Of a stretch of 37,003 bases of DNA, positions 15,890-24,088 are shown one piece after another (the first letter of the stretch is position 1; each line of letters begins with the position of its first letter). Below the pieces are notes generated by a model. The model saw only the letters and a program-made list of their open reading frames with translations. It did no database searches and was not told where the DNA came from. Position numbers and translations under genes: made by a program. Location of the stretch: assembly GCA_036279835.1 (NCBI GenBank), contig DASUII010000100.1, positions 1 to 37,003 on the forward strand. Direction: 5' to 3'. Source of the stretch: GCA-003244245 sp036279835. GTDB lineage: Bacteria; Actinomycetota; Actinomycetes; Mycobacteriales; Pseudonocardiaceae.

Positions 15890-16436
15890 AGCCGCTCAGT
15901 GTAGGGACGGCGCGGTCTGCCGCCGGACCGCCTCGAGGGTCCGCGGGTGGCGTCATCGGGTCCGCGGACCGCAGCTGAACCGGTAGCCGCGTTCAGACCT
16001 CGGACATAAAACGCGAATTCACCGGCGACACTCAGATCACGGACGATAACAGAATCGACCTGACCACCGAATGTCTATCCATTGTGAAGCGCATCGAACG
16101 CTTCTCGTTGGCTTCTAGACCACTCCTGTTCATCGTCGGCGTGCAGCGTCGCCGCAGTGAAAATCGGTGTATGCGGGAGATCTGCTCCTGGTCTGCGCCT
16201 CACACCGTCTCATGCGCGGAGGGGGTGACGCCAACCGAGTAATGACTGGGAGTGTCGCTCCCGACGATCAGTTGAGCTGGCTGCCGGTGAGCAACAGGTC
16301 ACTGACAATTGGTTCAGATATCACCGAACTGAGTGTCCGGAAAGTAGTCTGCGCAGCCTCGCGCTGCAAATAACGTCAATGTTCCGAGAAGAGGCCAAGG
16401 AAGGCCTCTTATCCTGGACGGGAGAAAGTGACACCC
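15890..16436. other. Long intergenic region between dnaG and a divergent gene
   Basis: These 547 bases should hold the dnaG promoter (minus strand) and the promoter of the secreted-protein gene (plus strand). Local AT content is higher than in the genes, especially around 16020-16080 and 16290-16390. Open frames crossing it have no motif. The one clear structure is the hairpin at 16389-16410. I see no RNA gene with a recognised fold. Confidence 0.4.
16389..16410 (+). promoter_or_regulatory. Leader hairpin upstream of a secreted-protein gene
   Basis: AAGAGGCC at 16389-16396 pairs perfectly with GGCCTCTT at 16403-16410 around the 6-base loop AAGGAA. It ends 10 bases before the GGAG ribosome binding site at 16421. 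It may act as an attenuator, an mRNA 5' stabiliser or a protein-binding site. The loop contains AAGGA, itself resembling a ribosome binding site. Confidence 0.5.
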
Positions 16437-16802
16437 GTGCTGAAGACCAGATTCTTGAATTCGCTTGCGCCGAAGGCCCTGCTGGTCGCCGTCGCCGCCG
16501 GAGGAGTGTTCCTCATCGGTGGAGTGGCCAACGCCGACACCCCCGGCGGCTCCCAGGACACCGGTACTGGGTCTCCCATCGGCGGACTCCTACCCGGCGG
16601 CGCCGGTGGCCCCGACTTAGGGCATCTCGTCGGGCCGCTCCTGCAACCGATCCTGGGTCGACTGTCTGGCGGCACGGGTGGCCTCGACCCGGTGCGGCTC
16701 GTCGGGCCCCTCCTGCAGCCGATCCTCGGTGGGTCCTCTGGCGGCACGAGTGGCCTCGGTCTAGAACAACTCACTGGGCCCCTCCTCGGCGGACTGGGCT
16801 GA
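16437..16802 (+). CDS. Small secreted protein with three 24-residue repeats
   Basis: The N-terminus LAPKALLVAVAAGGVFLIGG followed by VANA-DTPGG is a signal peptide with an AxA-type cleavage site. The mature part is about 87 residues, rich in Gly, Leu and Pro, with three copies of a unit beginning LVGPLLQPILG (16626), LVGPLLQPILG (16698) and LTGPLLGGLG (16770). The spacing is exactly 72 bases, 24 residues. Between them lies SGGTxGL. No cysteine is present and no family is recognised; composition recalls surface or aggregation-prone proteins. The GTG at 16437 is chosen because GGAG at 16421 sits twelve bases upstream; the GTG at 16428 would leave almost no spacing. A strong hairpin follows the gene. 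Confidence 0.7.
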   Translation: MLKTRFLNSLAPKALLVAVAAGGVFLIGGVANADTPGGSQDTGTGSPIGGLLPGGAGGPDLGHLVGPLLQPILGRLSGGTGGLDPVRLVGPLLQPILGGSSGGTSGLGLEQLTGPLLGGLG

Positions 16803-16820
16803 GCACCGCCTGAAGACCCT

Positions 16821-16862
16821 GGTGAGCGGGTACCAGCGCCCACGCACTGGTACCCGCTCACC
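16821..16862 (+). terminator. Strong terminator hairpin
   Basis: The 16 bases at 16821-16836 (GGTGAGCGGGTACCAG) pair perfectly with 16847-16862 around a 10-base loop. It starts 18 bases after the stop of the secreted-protein gene. No T tract follows, which is common for actinobacterial terminators. It separates that gene from the Uma2 gene. Confidence 0.75.
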
Positions 16863-16961
16863 TGGTGAGGCAGTTGAACACCCGCCGACCCGCAGGTTTA
16901 GGGCACAGAAGTGTCGGTCCCTCGTGGCACTGTTTGGCAGACCGACCTCCGGGAGGGGACC

Positions 16962-17531
16962 ATGACCAGTATGAGCGTCAGTGCCAGCACACCCTTCACG
17001 GTCCATGACCTTGAAGGGATGCCCGATGACGGCCGCCGTTACGAGCTCATCGACGGGGAGCTCCTGGTGAGCCCAGCACCCGGCCTGCGTCACCAGACCG
17101 TCGGCTTGCGGCTGTACCGCCTGCTCGACGATGCGTGCCCTGATGAGCTGTATGTTCTCGCGGCACCGTTCGCGGTGCAGATCGACGTCTCCAACGAGGT
17201 GCAGCCCGACGTCCTGGTCGCCCGGTTCGACGAGCTCACTGACAAGAATCTTCCCGCAGCGCCCGTGCTCACCGTCGAGGTGCTGTCGCCGAGCGGCCGG
17301 CTGATCGACCTTAACCTCAAGCGAGCCGCCTACCAGCGGATGGGAACCCCCAGCTATTGGGTGCTCGATCCCGACGTGCCCGACCTGCTGGTACTCGAAC
17401 TCGACGACGACGGCCAATACCAAGAAATGGCCAGAGTGACCGGCGACGATGTCTTCGAGGCCCACCGGCCCTTCAACGTCCGAATCGTGCCGAACGAGCT
17501 ACTTGGACGTCTCCGGGCAACCCGCCCATAG
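16962..17531 (+). CDS. Uma2-family (DUF820) putative PD-(D/E)XK nuclease
   Basis: The 189-residue protein follows the Uma2 fold: FTVHDLEGMPDDGRRYELID with the conserved GELLVSPAPGLRHQ, then VQPDVLVARFDEL holding the catalytic Asp, LTVEVLSPSGRLIDLNLKR with the Glu and Lys of the nuclease motif, and the closing GTPSYWVLDPDVPDLLVLEL. These proteins are numerous in Actinobacteria and Cyanobacteria and their substrate is unknown. The ATG at 16962 has GGGAGG five bases upstream, which makes it a better start than the upstream ATG-like codon at 16911. It stands alone between two terminator/riboswitch regions. Confidence 0.87.
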   Translation: MTSMSVSASTPFTVHDLEGMPDDGRRYELIDGELLVSPAPGLRHQTVGLRLYRLLDDACPDELYVLAAPFAVQIDVSNEVQPDVLVARFDELTDKNLPAAPVLTVEVLSPSGRLIDLNLKRAAYQRMGTPSYWVLDPDVPDLLVLELDDDGQYQEMARVTGDDVFEAHRPFNVRIVPNELLGRLRATRP

Positions 17532-17580
17532 CGCCCATAGTGGCTTGACTTAGTGGGCATGTGCCGTAGCGTTTCTGCTG

Positions 17581-17677
17581 CGTGATGGCGTGAGGAAGCT
17601 GGTGTGAGTCCAGCACGGTCGCGCCACTGTGAGCCAGCCACCGAGGTGGTTGGTGAGTCAGACACTTCGTCATCACG
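17581..17677 (+). promoter_or_regulatory. Cobalamin riboswitch
   Basis: The closing stem pairs CGTGATG (17581-17587) with CATCACG (17671-17677). Inside are the hallmarks GAGGAAGCTGGTGTGAGTCC, the core CACGGTCGCGCCACTGTGAG and the B12-box-like GAGTCAGACA. These match the cobalamin riboswitch consensus (GGTGNGANTCC, GCCACTGT, AGTCAGA). It sits 47 bases before the cbtB start and should shut cobalt-uptake genes off when coenzyme B12 is plentiful. The stretch 17678-17718, ending in GAGGAGG, is the likely expression platform that hides or frees the ribosome binding site. Confidence 0.85.
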
Positions 17678-17724
17678 ACGCCCCACTAAACGCAAGGGAC
17701 GCAGGATCCCTGAGGAGGCTCACC

Positions 17725-17940
17725 GTGACCAGCATTCCGGCACCCACCATCAGGCCCACCCCGGTTGTGCTACCGGTGTCCAAGGCGGTCCTATGGCTGG
17801 CGAGCACCGCGATCATCGCGCTGGCCCTGTACTACTTCATCGGCGTCGACCAGGGCGCGGTCTCGGTGTTCGGCAATGACATGCACCTCCATGAGTTCGT
17901 CCACGACGCCCGCCATTTGCTCGGTTTCCCCTGCCACTGA
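17725..17940 (+). CDS. cbtB: CbtB-type cobalt transporter subunit
   Basis: The 71-residue protein has one membrane helix (AVLWLASTAIIALALYYFIG) and a His-rich C-terminus (DMHLHEFVHDARHLLGFPC) that would bind Co2+ at the entry to the transporter. This is the standard CbtB layout. The GTG at 17725 has GAGGAGG six bases upstream. It lies directly under the cobalamin riboswitch and 24 bases before cbtA, so the pair forms a B12-controlled cobalt-uptake operon. Confidence 0.88.
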   Translation: MTSIPAPTIRPTPVVLPVSKAVLWLASTAIIALALYYFIGVDQGAVSVFGNDMHLHEFVHDARHLLGFPCH

Positions 17941-17964
17941 CCCCGGCTAGCGGGGCAACCGAGC

Positions 17965-18789
17965 ATGGAAAGCAAACTGCTGCTGCGGGGCGTATTCGTC
18001 GGCGCGCTGGCGGGCCTGCTAGCTTTCGTGTTCGCGCGGATATTCGCCGAGCCCCAGATCCAGGAGGCCATCGACTACGAGACCGGTCGGGACGCCGCCC
18101 AAGCGGTGCTGGACAGGTCCGCCGGCCTGCCCGCCGGACCTGCTGGTCCTGACATCTTCAGCCGCGCCATCCAGGCAAATCTCGGTGCCGGCATCGGCAT
18201 GATCTTCTTCGGCGTCGCGGTGGGCGCGCTGTTCGCTGTCGCCTACGCAGTGTGCCTGGGCCGCGTCGGCAACCTCCAGCCCCGCGCCCTGGCACTGCTG
18301 GTCGCGGCGGGTGGTTTCCTCGCTGTGTATCTGGTGCCATTTGTGAAGTATCCGGCGAATCCACCGGCGATCGGGGACCCCGACACGATCAAGAATCGGG
18401 CCGGGCTGTATCTGCTGATGGTGTTCTGTTCGGTGCTGTTCCTCGTCGCGGCGGTGTGCCTGGGTCAGCGGTTGCGCAAGCGGTTCGGGAATTGGAATGC
18501 CAGCGTCCTCGCGGCCGCGACGTTCATCGTCGCGATCGGAATCGTAATGGCGATCCTGCCCCGGCTGGGCCACAGCACCGAAACACGACTGCCGCTGACC
18601 AACGCGGGCGGCATGATCGTCTACCCAGGCTTTCCCGCCGACGTGCTGTTCGACTTCCGGCTGTACTCCGTGGCCGCACAGCTGATCCTCTGGGCAACGA
18701 TCGGGCTGGTCTTCGCTCCGCTGGCCGAGCGGCTGCTCGATTCGCACCGTGGTGCGGTGCCGGTCGAGCGAGTTCCGGCCGGCGAGTGA
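17965..18789 (+). CDS. cbtA: CbtA-type cobalt transporter membrane subunit
   Basis: The 274-residue protein begins LLLRGVFVGALAGLLAFVFA, the first helix of CbtA, followed by ARIFAEPQIQEAIDYE, which is the conserved CbtA loop. About five to six membrane helices follow (for example IGMIFFGVAVGALFAVAYAV and AGLYLLMVFCSVLFLVAAVC), and VPFVKYPANPPAIGDPDTI is the family's conserved external loop. Together with CbtB it imports cobalt for corrin synthesis under riboswitch control. The length is typical. ATG at 17965. Substrate assignment rests on family and the riboswitch, not on a direct test. Confidence 0.9.
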   Translation: MESKLLLRGVFVGALAGLLAFVFARIFAEPQIQEAIDYETGRDAAQAVLDRSAGLPAGPAGPDIFSRAIQANLGAGIGMIFFGVAVGALFAVAYAVCLGRVGNLQPRALALLVAAGGFLAVYLVPFVKYPANPPAIGDPDTIKNRAGLYLLMVFCSVLFLVAAVCLGQRLRKRFGNWNASVLAAATFIVAIGIVMAILPRLGHSTETRLPLTNAGGMIVYPGFPADVLFDFRLYSVAAQLILWATIGLVFAPLAERLLDSHRGAVPVERVPAGE

Positions 18790-18814
18790 GCGCAGCCCAG
18801 TCGGGGCGGTCGCG

Positions 18815-19567
18815 GTGCTGACCGATGCCGTGGTGGGTGACCTCGCCGCCTTCGGACCGTTTTTCGCCGTGCAGACACACCACCGGGGCTCCATCCCGCC
18901 CGACCCGTGGCACGCGATGAACGAGCTGGTCGACAACCCGGACGTGCTGATGGATCGGGTCGCCGGGGTCCGCTCCCGGCTGGCCACCGCCGGTGGCCAG
19001 GCACCCGATGGCGTCGAACTGCGAGTGGCCGCCTCCGTCACGTACCTCGGTCTAGTCGCTCGGCTGGTCTCGCCGGCACTGGCCGCCGCGGTGACCTCCG
19101 GTGAGCTGCTGCAGGTTGACTTGGACAGCACGAGGTGGCAGCCGGTGCTGGGCGGCGCATTCCCGCTGTCGGTGCAGCGAGGCGCTGACGCCGATGCCAG
19201 CGGCCACGACGTAAGCCCCGAGTGCCTGGCCGGCCTGCTGGCCAGACGCGTTCTCGATGGCCCGGTGCGGGACCTCCTCGAGGTCACCAGGGCGTTGTCG
19301 GTATCCCCGCAGGTCCTGTGGGGCAACGTCGCCTCTGCCCTCAATGGCGCGGCATCGATGATCACGGCCAGTCAGCCGGCCTGGACGGACCGGGCGCGGG
19401 TGATCACGTCGCTGCTGCTGGACCAGCCGCCGCTGCGGGACACCGCCACCGCGTCGGCCGACGGGCGCTTTCGTCGCCGCAGTTGCTGCCTGATCTATCG
19501 GGCCGCGCCGAACGCGGCCGGCGTCGTATGCGGCGACTGTGTGCTGTCCAGCGATCCGCCCCTGTGA
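18815..19567 (+). CDS. FhuF-like (2Fe-2S)-binding protein
   Basis: The C-terminus reads RRSCCLIYRAAPNAAGVVCGDC, a CC-x10-C-x2-C motif that holds the 2Fe-2S cluster of FhuF-type ferric-siderophore reductases. The remaining 225 residues lack motifs but include ALSVSPQVLWGNVASALNGA and WTDRARVITSLLL, consistent with the family's alpha-helical domain. It starts at GTG 18815, 26 bases after cbtA, and so may belong to the same transcript. Either it reduces an imported metal chelate or serves siderophore iron release; both are inference. It ends three bases before the convergent esterase gene. Confidence 0.72.
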   Translation: MLTDAVVGDLAAFGPFFAVQTHHRGSIPPDPWHAMNELVDNPDVLMDRVAGVRSRLATAGGQAPDGVELRVAASVTYLGLVARLVSPALAAAVTSGELLQVDLDSTRWQPVLGGAFPLSVQRGADADASGHDVSPECLAGLLARRVLDGPVRDLLEVTRALSVSPQVLWGNVASALNGAASMITASQPAWTDRARVITSLLLDQPPLRDTATASADGRFRRRSCCLIYRAAPNAAGVVCGDCVLSSDPPL

Positions 19568-19570
19568 GGG

Positions 19571-20557
19571 TTACCGGGCCGCTGGTTCACCGTGTCGGCT
19601 GAGAAACGCCCACATCACGGTGGCAGCGGCCGGTGACCCGCCGGTGATCCCCGCAGCTGGCCACGCATGACCATGCCCTGGATAGACGACCGACTCGACC
19701 TCTGTTGCGCCGGCGCAGCCCGTCCATTGCTGGATCACCGCCGAGCCGTCCCGTCCGGTCCGCGGGCTGGCGAGGCAGCCATCCTGGGCACGCAGCCAGG
19801 TCAGGGCCTGCGGCACCGACGGGAGCGGCGGATTCCCGCCCGGCTTGCCACCGAAGGGCAACACCCGATCAGCCGAACCGGCGGCGAGCAGGAACGGCAC
19901 CGCGGCCGTACCTGGATTGCACGGTGACAAGGGCACCGCACCGTAGGTGGCCACCGCCGCGAAGAGTGTGGGGTGCGCGCACACCTCGCTATAGGCGAGC
20001 TTGCCGCCGTTGCTGTACCCGACCAGGTACACCCGGCGGGCGTCTACCGGCCACCGCCGCGCCGCGTCGGCCACGATCGCGGCCACGACGCGCAGGTCCG
20101 GGACACCGCGAGAGCCGGCGACCCCGCAGCAGCCGTGACCGGCGTTCCACGAGTGCTGCTCCCCATCGGGAGCCACCAGAATCACCCGCCGCTGCTCGAC
20201 CAGACCGACGAACCCGGTCTGGCTCGCCACCACGGAACCGGACTCGCCGCGACCGTGCAGCACGACAAGCAGCGGTAGCCGGCTGGTCACGTGCAGTGGC
20301 GCGATCGAGCGGTACGTTCGCCGGACTCCGTCGACGCTCACCGCCTGCGATTGGCTGACCAGCTCGAAACGGTCAGCCGCCGTTGGGTTGGACGGCAACG
20401 ACGATGCCTGCGGACGTTGCGGCAACATCGGATGCGCGACGGCTGTGACCAGGACCGCCAGTATCGCCACGATCGCCGCTGCCAGCGGCGTCCTGACTAC
20501 GTGCCGACGACCGGACACCGAGGCTGTGGAACCAGCCCTGCTGCCCTTGTGCCGCAT
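19571..20557 (-). CDS. Secreted LpqC-like alpha/beta hydrolase (PHB-depolymerase-type esterase)
   Basis: The 328-residue protein starts with a signal anchor (PLAAAIVAILAVLVTAVAHP). The mature domain shows RLPLLVVLHGRGESGS (oxyanion region), YLVGYSNGGKLAYSE with nucleophile Ser182, SADRVLPFGG near the Asp, and VESVVYPGHGHAWP with the catalytic His. This is the esterase PHB-depolymerase-like family, which includes mycobacterial LpqC and feruloyl-esterase-like enzymes. It acts outside the membrane on an unknown ester. It is divergent from the ligase/comA operon (62 bases between starts), so shared regulation is possible. Confidence 0.85.
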   Translation of the reverse strand: MRHKGSRAGSTASVSGRRHVVRTPLAAAIVAILAVLVTAVAHPMLPQRPQASSLPSNPTAADRFELVSQSQAVSVDGVRRTYRSIAPLHVTSRLPLLVVLHGRGESGSVVASQTGFVGLVEQRRVILVAPDGEQHSWNAGHGCCGVAGSRGVPDLRVVAAIVADAARRWPVDARRVYLVGYSNGGKLAYSEVCAHPTLFAAVATYGAVPLSPCNPGTAAVPFLLAAGSADRVLPFGGKPGGNPPLPSVPQALTWLRAQDGCLASPRTGRDGSAVIQQWTGCAGATEVESVVYPGHGHAWPAAGITGGSPAAATVMWAFLSRHGEPAAR

Positions 20558-20619
20558 GACTCAGAGTATGCACAGGTCGCGTCCAGCTAGTCTTCAGGTG
20601 GGCCGGTCAGGATGCGGCT

Positions 20620-22119
20620 GTGACCACCCTTCGCGAGCTTGTCACCGAGCGCGCCAAGACATCCCCACACCGGTGTTTTCTGGCCGACGCGCACAGCGAA
20701 CGGTCGTTCGACTTCGCCATGCTTCGCGCGGCTGCGGATGCCTGGCATCGTGAACTCGACGCCGCCGGGGTACCGCTAGGTGCCCGGGTCCTCATCGACG
20801 TCGATGATCCGCTGGCATTCTGCGCGGTGCACCTCGCGGTGATCGCCGCCGGGCGATGCTCGGTACCTGTAGACCCAGCGGCTCCTGCCGCGCAGGCGCA
20901 CCGCACCCGGCGCGCCCTACGACCGTGGCTCGTCATCAGCGACCGGGCTGCCATCCGGGACATGCGGGTGAACCCGGTGACCGGACTGCCCGCCGATCCA
21001 GCAGCTCCTATCCGGGCCAGCGGCGCGCGGGCAGCGCAGCCGCGGACCGGCGCGGTGGCGCTGCTCACCTCCGGCTCGACCGGCACGCCGAAGACCGTAG
21101 TGCTCACCGAACGCCAGTTGCTGCATGTGGCGCGGCGCGTCGTCGACCACCACGAGCTGTCCGCGACGGACCGTGGCTTCAACCCGCTGCCGTTGTTCCA
21201 CATCAACGCCCAGGTCGTCGCGCTGCTCGGCACGCTCGTCGCGGGTGGCACGCTGGTGTTGGACCACCGGTTCCATCGCACGGGGTTCTGGCAACTCCTG
21301 GTGCAACGCCGGATCACCTGGGTCAACGCGGTACCGGCCATCCTGTCGATCCTGGCCCTCGACAACGTGCCCGAAGTGCCTTCCAGCTTGCGGTTCATCC
21401 GGTCGGCTTCGGCGCCGCTGCCGGCGGCGGCCCGCGACCGGGTGGCCGCGTGCAGCGGGGTTGCCGTGGTGGAGAGCTATGGCATGACCGAGGCGGCCAG
21501 CCAGATCACCGCCACCCCGCTGTGCGGTGGCCACCCGCCCGGTTCAGTCGGGCGGCCCGCCGGGGTGGAGCTGGAGATCGTCGGACCGGACGGGCAGCGG
21601 TGTGCGGTGGGCGTGGAGGGCCGGGTCCGCATCCGCGGCGAGGGTGTGATCAGCGCATACGCCGAGGGCGTGGCCGCCGAGCGCTTCGACGCCACAGGTT
21701 GGCTGGACACCGGTGATCTCGGGCGACTCGACGCCGACGGGTACCTCTACCTCGCCGGGCGCGGCGATGACGTGGTGAACTGCGGCGGCGAGCTGGTGCA
21801 CCCGAGTGAGGTCGAGGAGGTTCTGCTCGGTGAGCCGGCGGTGGCCGAGGCCGCCGTCGCCCCTTGTCCGCATGAGGTGCTCGGAGCGGTGCCGGTGGCC
21901 TGGATTCGACCGGTCCTGGCGCTGGACGGCGAGCAAGCGGCCAAGCTCGTGAGTCGGCTGCAGTTGCGGTGCGAGCGGCAACTCAGCCGGGCGAAACGCC
22001 CGGTGGAGTTCCGGATCGTCGCTGCCCTGCCGCTGACCGCCACCGGGAAGGTGGCCCGCCGCCGGCTGCGTGAGTCGCTCGTCGACGACGCCAGCCGGTC
22101 CGAGGCGGTCTCGCTGTGA
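20620..22119 (+). CDS. Adenylate-forming acyl-CoA synthetase-like enzyme
   Basis: The 499-residue protein is an ANL-family ligase that activates a carboxylic acid as an acyl-AMP and then moves it to CoA or another acceptor. VALLTSGSTGTPKTVVLT (residues ~147-163) is the P-loop, ESYGMTEAASQI is the A5 block, GWLDTGDLGRLDADGYLYLA is A7, GRGDDVVNCGGELVHPSEVE is A8 and hinge, and LTATGKVARRRL carries the C-terminal catalytic Lys (A10). The nearest style is medium/long-chain acyl-CoA ligase; the substrate cannot be read from sequence. GTG at 20620 has AGGA nearby. It overlaps the acyltransferase start by four bases and leads the four-gene operon. Confidence 0.88.
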   Translation: MTTLRELVTERAKTSPHRCFLADAHSERSFDFAMLRAAADAWHRELDAAGVPLGARVLIDVDDPLAFCAVHLAVIAAGRCSVPVDPAAPAAQAHRTRRALRPWLVISDRAAIRDMRVNPVTGLPADPAAPIRASGARAAQPRTGAVALLTSGSTGTPKTVVLTERQLLHVARRVVDHHELSATDRGFNPLPLFHINAQVVALLGTLVAGGTLVLDHRFHRTGFWQLLVQRRITWVNAVPAILSILALDNVPEVPSSLRFIRSASAPLPAAARDRVAACSGVAVVESYGMTEAASQITATPLCGGHPPGSVGRPAGVELEIVGPDGQRCAVGVEGRVRIRGEGVISAYAEGVAAERFDATGWLDTGDLGRLDADGYLYLAGRGDDVVNCGGELVHPSEVEEVLLGEPAVAEAAVAPCPHEVLGAVPVAWIRPVLALDGEQAAKLVSRLQLRCERQLSRAKRPVEFRIVAALPLTATGKVARRRLRESLVDDASRSEAVSL

Positions 22120-23312
22120 CGCTCAGCGGCCGTTCGGGTCACGTCTATGCGGTGGACCTGCTCCGGGTGCTGACCTTCGCCGCCGTCATCGCGGTACACA
22201 CCGTGACGACCGTCAACCCGCCGGACAGCGTCCCGGCGGGCGGCGCCGCGATGCTGCTGCACTTCACCCGTGAGGCGTTCTTCGCCCTCACGGCGTTCGT
22301 GCTCGTACACCGCTACCGCAACCAGCTTCTCGCCGCACCGTTCTGGCGGCGGAGATTTTTGCTGGTCGGTGCGCCGTACGTGATCTGGTCCGTGATCTAC
22401 AGCGGACTGGCGCTGATCACGACGCCGCAGCCGCCCGCCGCGGCACTGACCCAGCTCGGACGCAATCTGCTGACCGGCACGGCGTGGTACCACCTGTACT
22501 TCCTGGTCGTGACGATGCAGTTCTATCTGCTGTTCCCCTTGTTCCTCCGGTCGCTGCGGGGATTCGCCCGACGGCGCGGTGGTTTGTGGTGGCTGCTGGC
22601 AATCAGCGCGATCCTGCAGGTCGCTATCGATGCCGGCCTGCACCTGGTGCACCCGAGCGGGATTGCCGGGAAGTTGTTGGGCTACGACGGGTCCTTCGTC
22701 GGCAGTTACGAGTTCTACCTGGTGCTCGGCGGGGTGGCTGCGCTGCACGCCGACCGGGTGCAGGCGTGGGTCCGCGAGAATCCGGCGGTCGTGCTTGGGG
22801 CGCTGGTTGTCACCGGTGCCGCGGCCGAGGGCTGGTACCTGCACTCAGTGCGTGCCGGAAGTTCCCCCGGGACCGCGTCCGACGTGTTCCAACCGGTGAT
22901 GGTGCCCTGGTGCCTAGCAATCATCACGGCATTGTTCGCCCTCGGCGTCGCCTGGACGGCGCGGCGGGCAGGCGGCCCGGGGTCGCGGGCCGTCGAGACC
23001 GGCTCCGACCGTTCGTTCGGCGTGTTCCTGGTGCATCCGATGGTGCTGTGGGCGTTGACGCTCGGGCCGTTGGCGTGGCTGTCCACGCAGGTGTCCGCGC
23101 TGTCCTGCACCGTCATCGCTGTCGCGGTCACCGTTGTGGTGTCGCTGCTGGTAGTCGAGGTGCTGCGGCACAGCCCGCTGAGCCTGGTGCTCACCGGGAA
23201 GCGTCGCTCGCTGCCTGCTTCACCCTTTCCTTCCACTAGACCGAAGCATTCCGCTAGATCCGATTCTTCCGCCTCGACCCAGCCGATCGGGCTGGGCGCA
23301 GGGCGGATGTAA
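22116..23312 (+). CDS. Membrane acyltransferase (acyltransferase family 3, OafA-like)
   Basis: The 398-residue polytopic protein has about ten membrane helices and the acyltransferase-3 landmarks: YAVDLLRVLTFAAVIAVHTV with the conserved His, FFALTAFVLVHRYR, and GTAWYHLYFLVVTMQFYLLF. Such proteins move acyl groups (acetyl, succinyl or longer) onto sugars or lipids across the membrane. The GTG at 22116 overlaps the stop of the ligase gene (GTGA), so both are co-translated. This suggests the ligase makes the acyl donor. The substrate acceptor is unknown; the neighbouring comA makes a sulfonate a possible acceptor. Confidence 0.85.
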   Translation: MTLSGRSGHVYAVDLLRVLTFAAVIAVHTVTTVNPPDSVPAGGAAMLLHFTREAFFALTAFVLVHRYRNQLLAAPFWRRRFLLVGAPYVIWSVIYSGLALITTPQPPAAALTQLGRNLLTGTAWYHLYFLVVTMQFYLLFPLFLRSLRGFARRRGGLWWLLAISAILQVAIDAGLHLVHPSGIAGKLLGYDGSFVGSYEFYLVLGGVAALHADRVQAWVRENPAVVLGALVVTGAAAEGWYLHSVRAGSSPGTASDVFQPVMVPWCLAIITALFALGVAWTARRAGGPGSRAVETGSDRSFGVFLVHPMVLWALTLGPLAWLSTQVSALSCTVIAVAVTVVVSLLVVEVLRHSPLSLVLTGKRRSLPASPFPSTRPKHSARSDSSASTQPIGLGAGRM

Positions 23313-23323
23313 GGGAGGTCGTC

Positions 23324-24088
23324 GTGATCGACACGCAACTGCGCTCACCGGAGCTCGAGGTCAAACCACGACGGCGTGGGCTCACGATGGTCATCGATCC
23401 GGGACTGTTCACCGGCCAATTCGAAGACGCCATAGACAGCGTCGGCGAATTCGTGGATTTCGTGAAATTCGGCTGGGGTACCTGCCTGGTCACCAAAGAC
23501 ATCAAACGCAAGATCGACATCTTGCGCAGCGCCGATATCGATTTCTACTTCGGCGGTACACTGTTCGAGCGCTACGCTCTGGACGGACTCGTGCCGGAGT
23601 GGGTGGCGCTGTGCCGTCAGCTGGGTGCCACGCACGTCGAGATATCTAACGGCACGATCCCTATCGACAACACTGAGAAAGCACGCTGGGTGGGCCGATT
23701 CGCCGACGAGTTCGTCGTCATCAGCGAGGTCGGTTTCAAGGACATCAGGCGTTCCGATGCGCTGGCACCGGGGCGCTGGCTCGCCTTCATTGAGGAGGAC
23801 TTCGCCGCCGGCGCTTACCTGGTCACCGCTGAGGCCCGGGAGAGCGGCCGCAGCGGGATCTGCCGGTCCGACGGCCAACCGCGCCACGAGCTGGTCAACG
23901 AGATCGTCGGCTCCGGTATCGACCTCGACCGGCTGCTGTTCGAAGCCCCGAGCAAGGAACTGCAGACCTACTTCATGCGCCGGATGGGTCCCTCGGTCAA
24001 CTTGGGCAACGTACGCGCCGACGACGTGATCGCACTCGAAACACTGCGGCGGGGTCTGCGTTCAGACACCCTACCGGCGGTCTTGTAA
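23324..24088 (+). CDS. comA: Phosphosulfolactate synthase (ComA family)
   Basis: The 254-residue protein carries ComA signatures in order: RRRGLTMVIDPGL, FVDFVKFGWGTCLVTKD, FYFGGTLFE, GATHVEISNGTIPI, EVGFKD, ARESGRSGI, LLFEAPSKELQTYF, GPSVNLGNV and ALETLRRGLRSDTL. ComA adds sulfite to phosphoenolpyruvate to give phosphosulfolactate, the first committed step to coenzyme M in archaea and to sulfolactate in some spore-forming bacteria. All blocks of the archaeal enzyme are present, so activity is likely. No comB, comC, comD or comE homologue is in the window, so the end product must differ or be made elsewhere. It begins at GTG 23324, eleven bases after the acyltransferase, and shares one base with the next gene. 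Confidence 0.88.
   Translation: MIDTQLRSPELEVKPRRRGLTMVIDPGLFTGQFEDAIDSVGEFVDFVKFGWGTCLVTKDIKRKIDILRSADIDFYFGGTLFERYALDGLVPEWVALCRQLGATHVEISNGTIPIDNTEKARWVGRFADEFVVISEVGFKDIRRSDALAPGRWLAFIEEDFAAGAYLVTAEARESGRSGICRSDGQPRHELVNEIVGSGIDLDRLLFEAPSKELQTYFMRRMGPSVNLGNVRADDVIALETLRRGLRSDTLPAVL

Noticed and set aside
16911..16961. Upstream extension of the Uma2 gene
   Set aside because: The ATG at 16962 has a strong ribosome binding site and family-like start; the extra residues look untranslated.
18019..19365. Long minus-strand open frame opposite cbtA and the FhuF-like gene
   Set aside because: Composition is typical of an antisense frame in high-GC DNA (Arg, Ser and Thr rich, no motif), and both plus-strand genes have clear family features.
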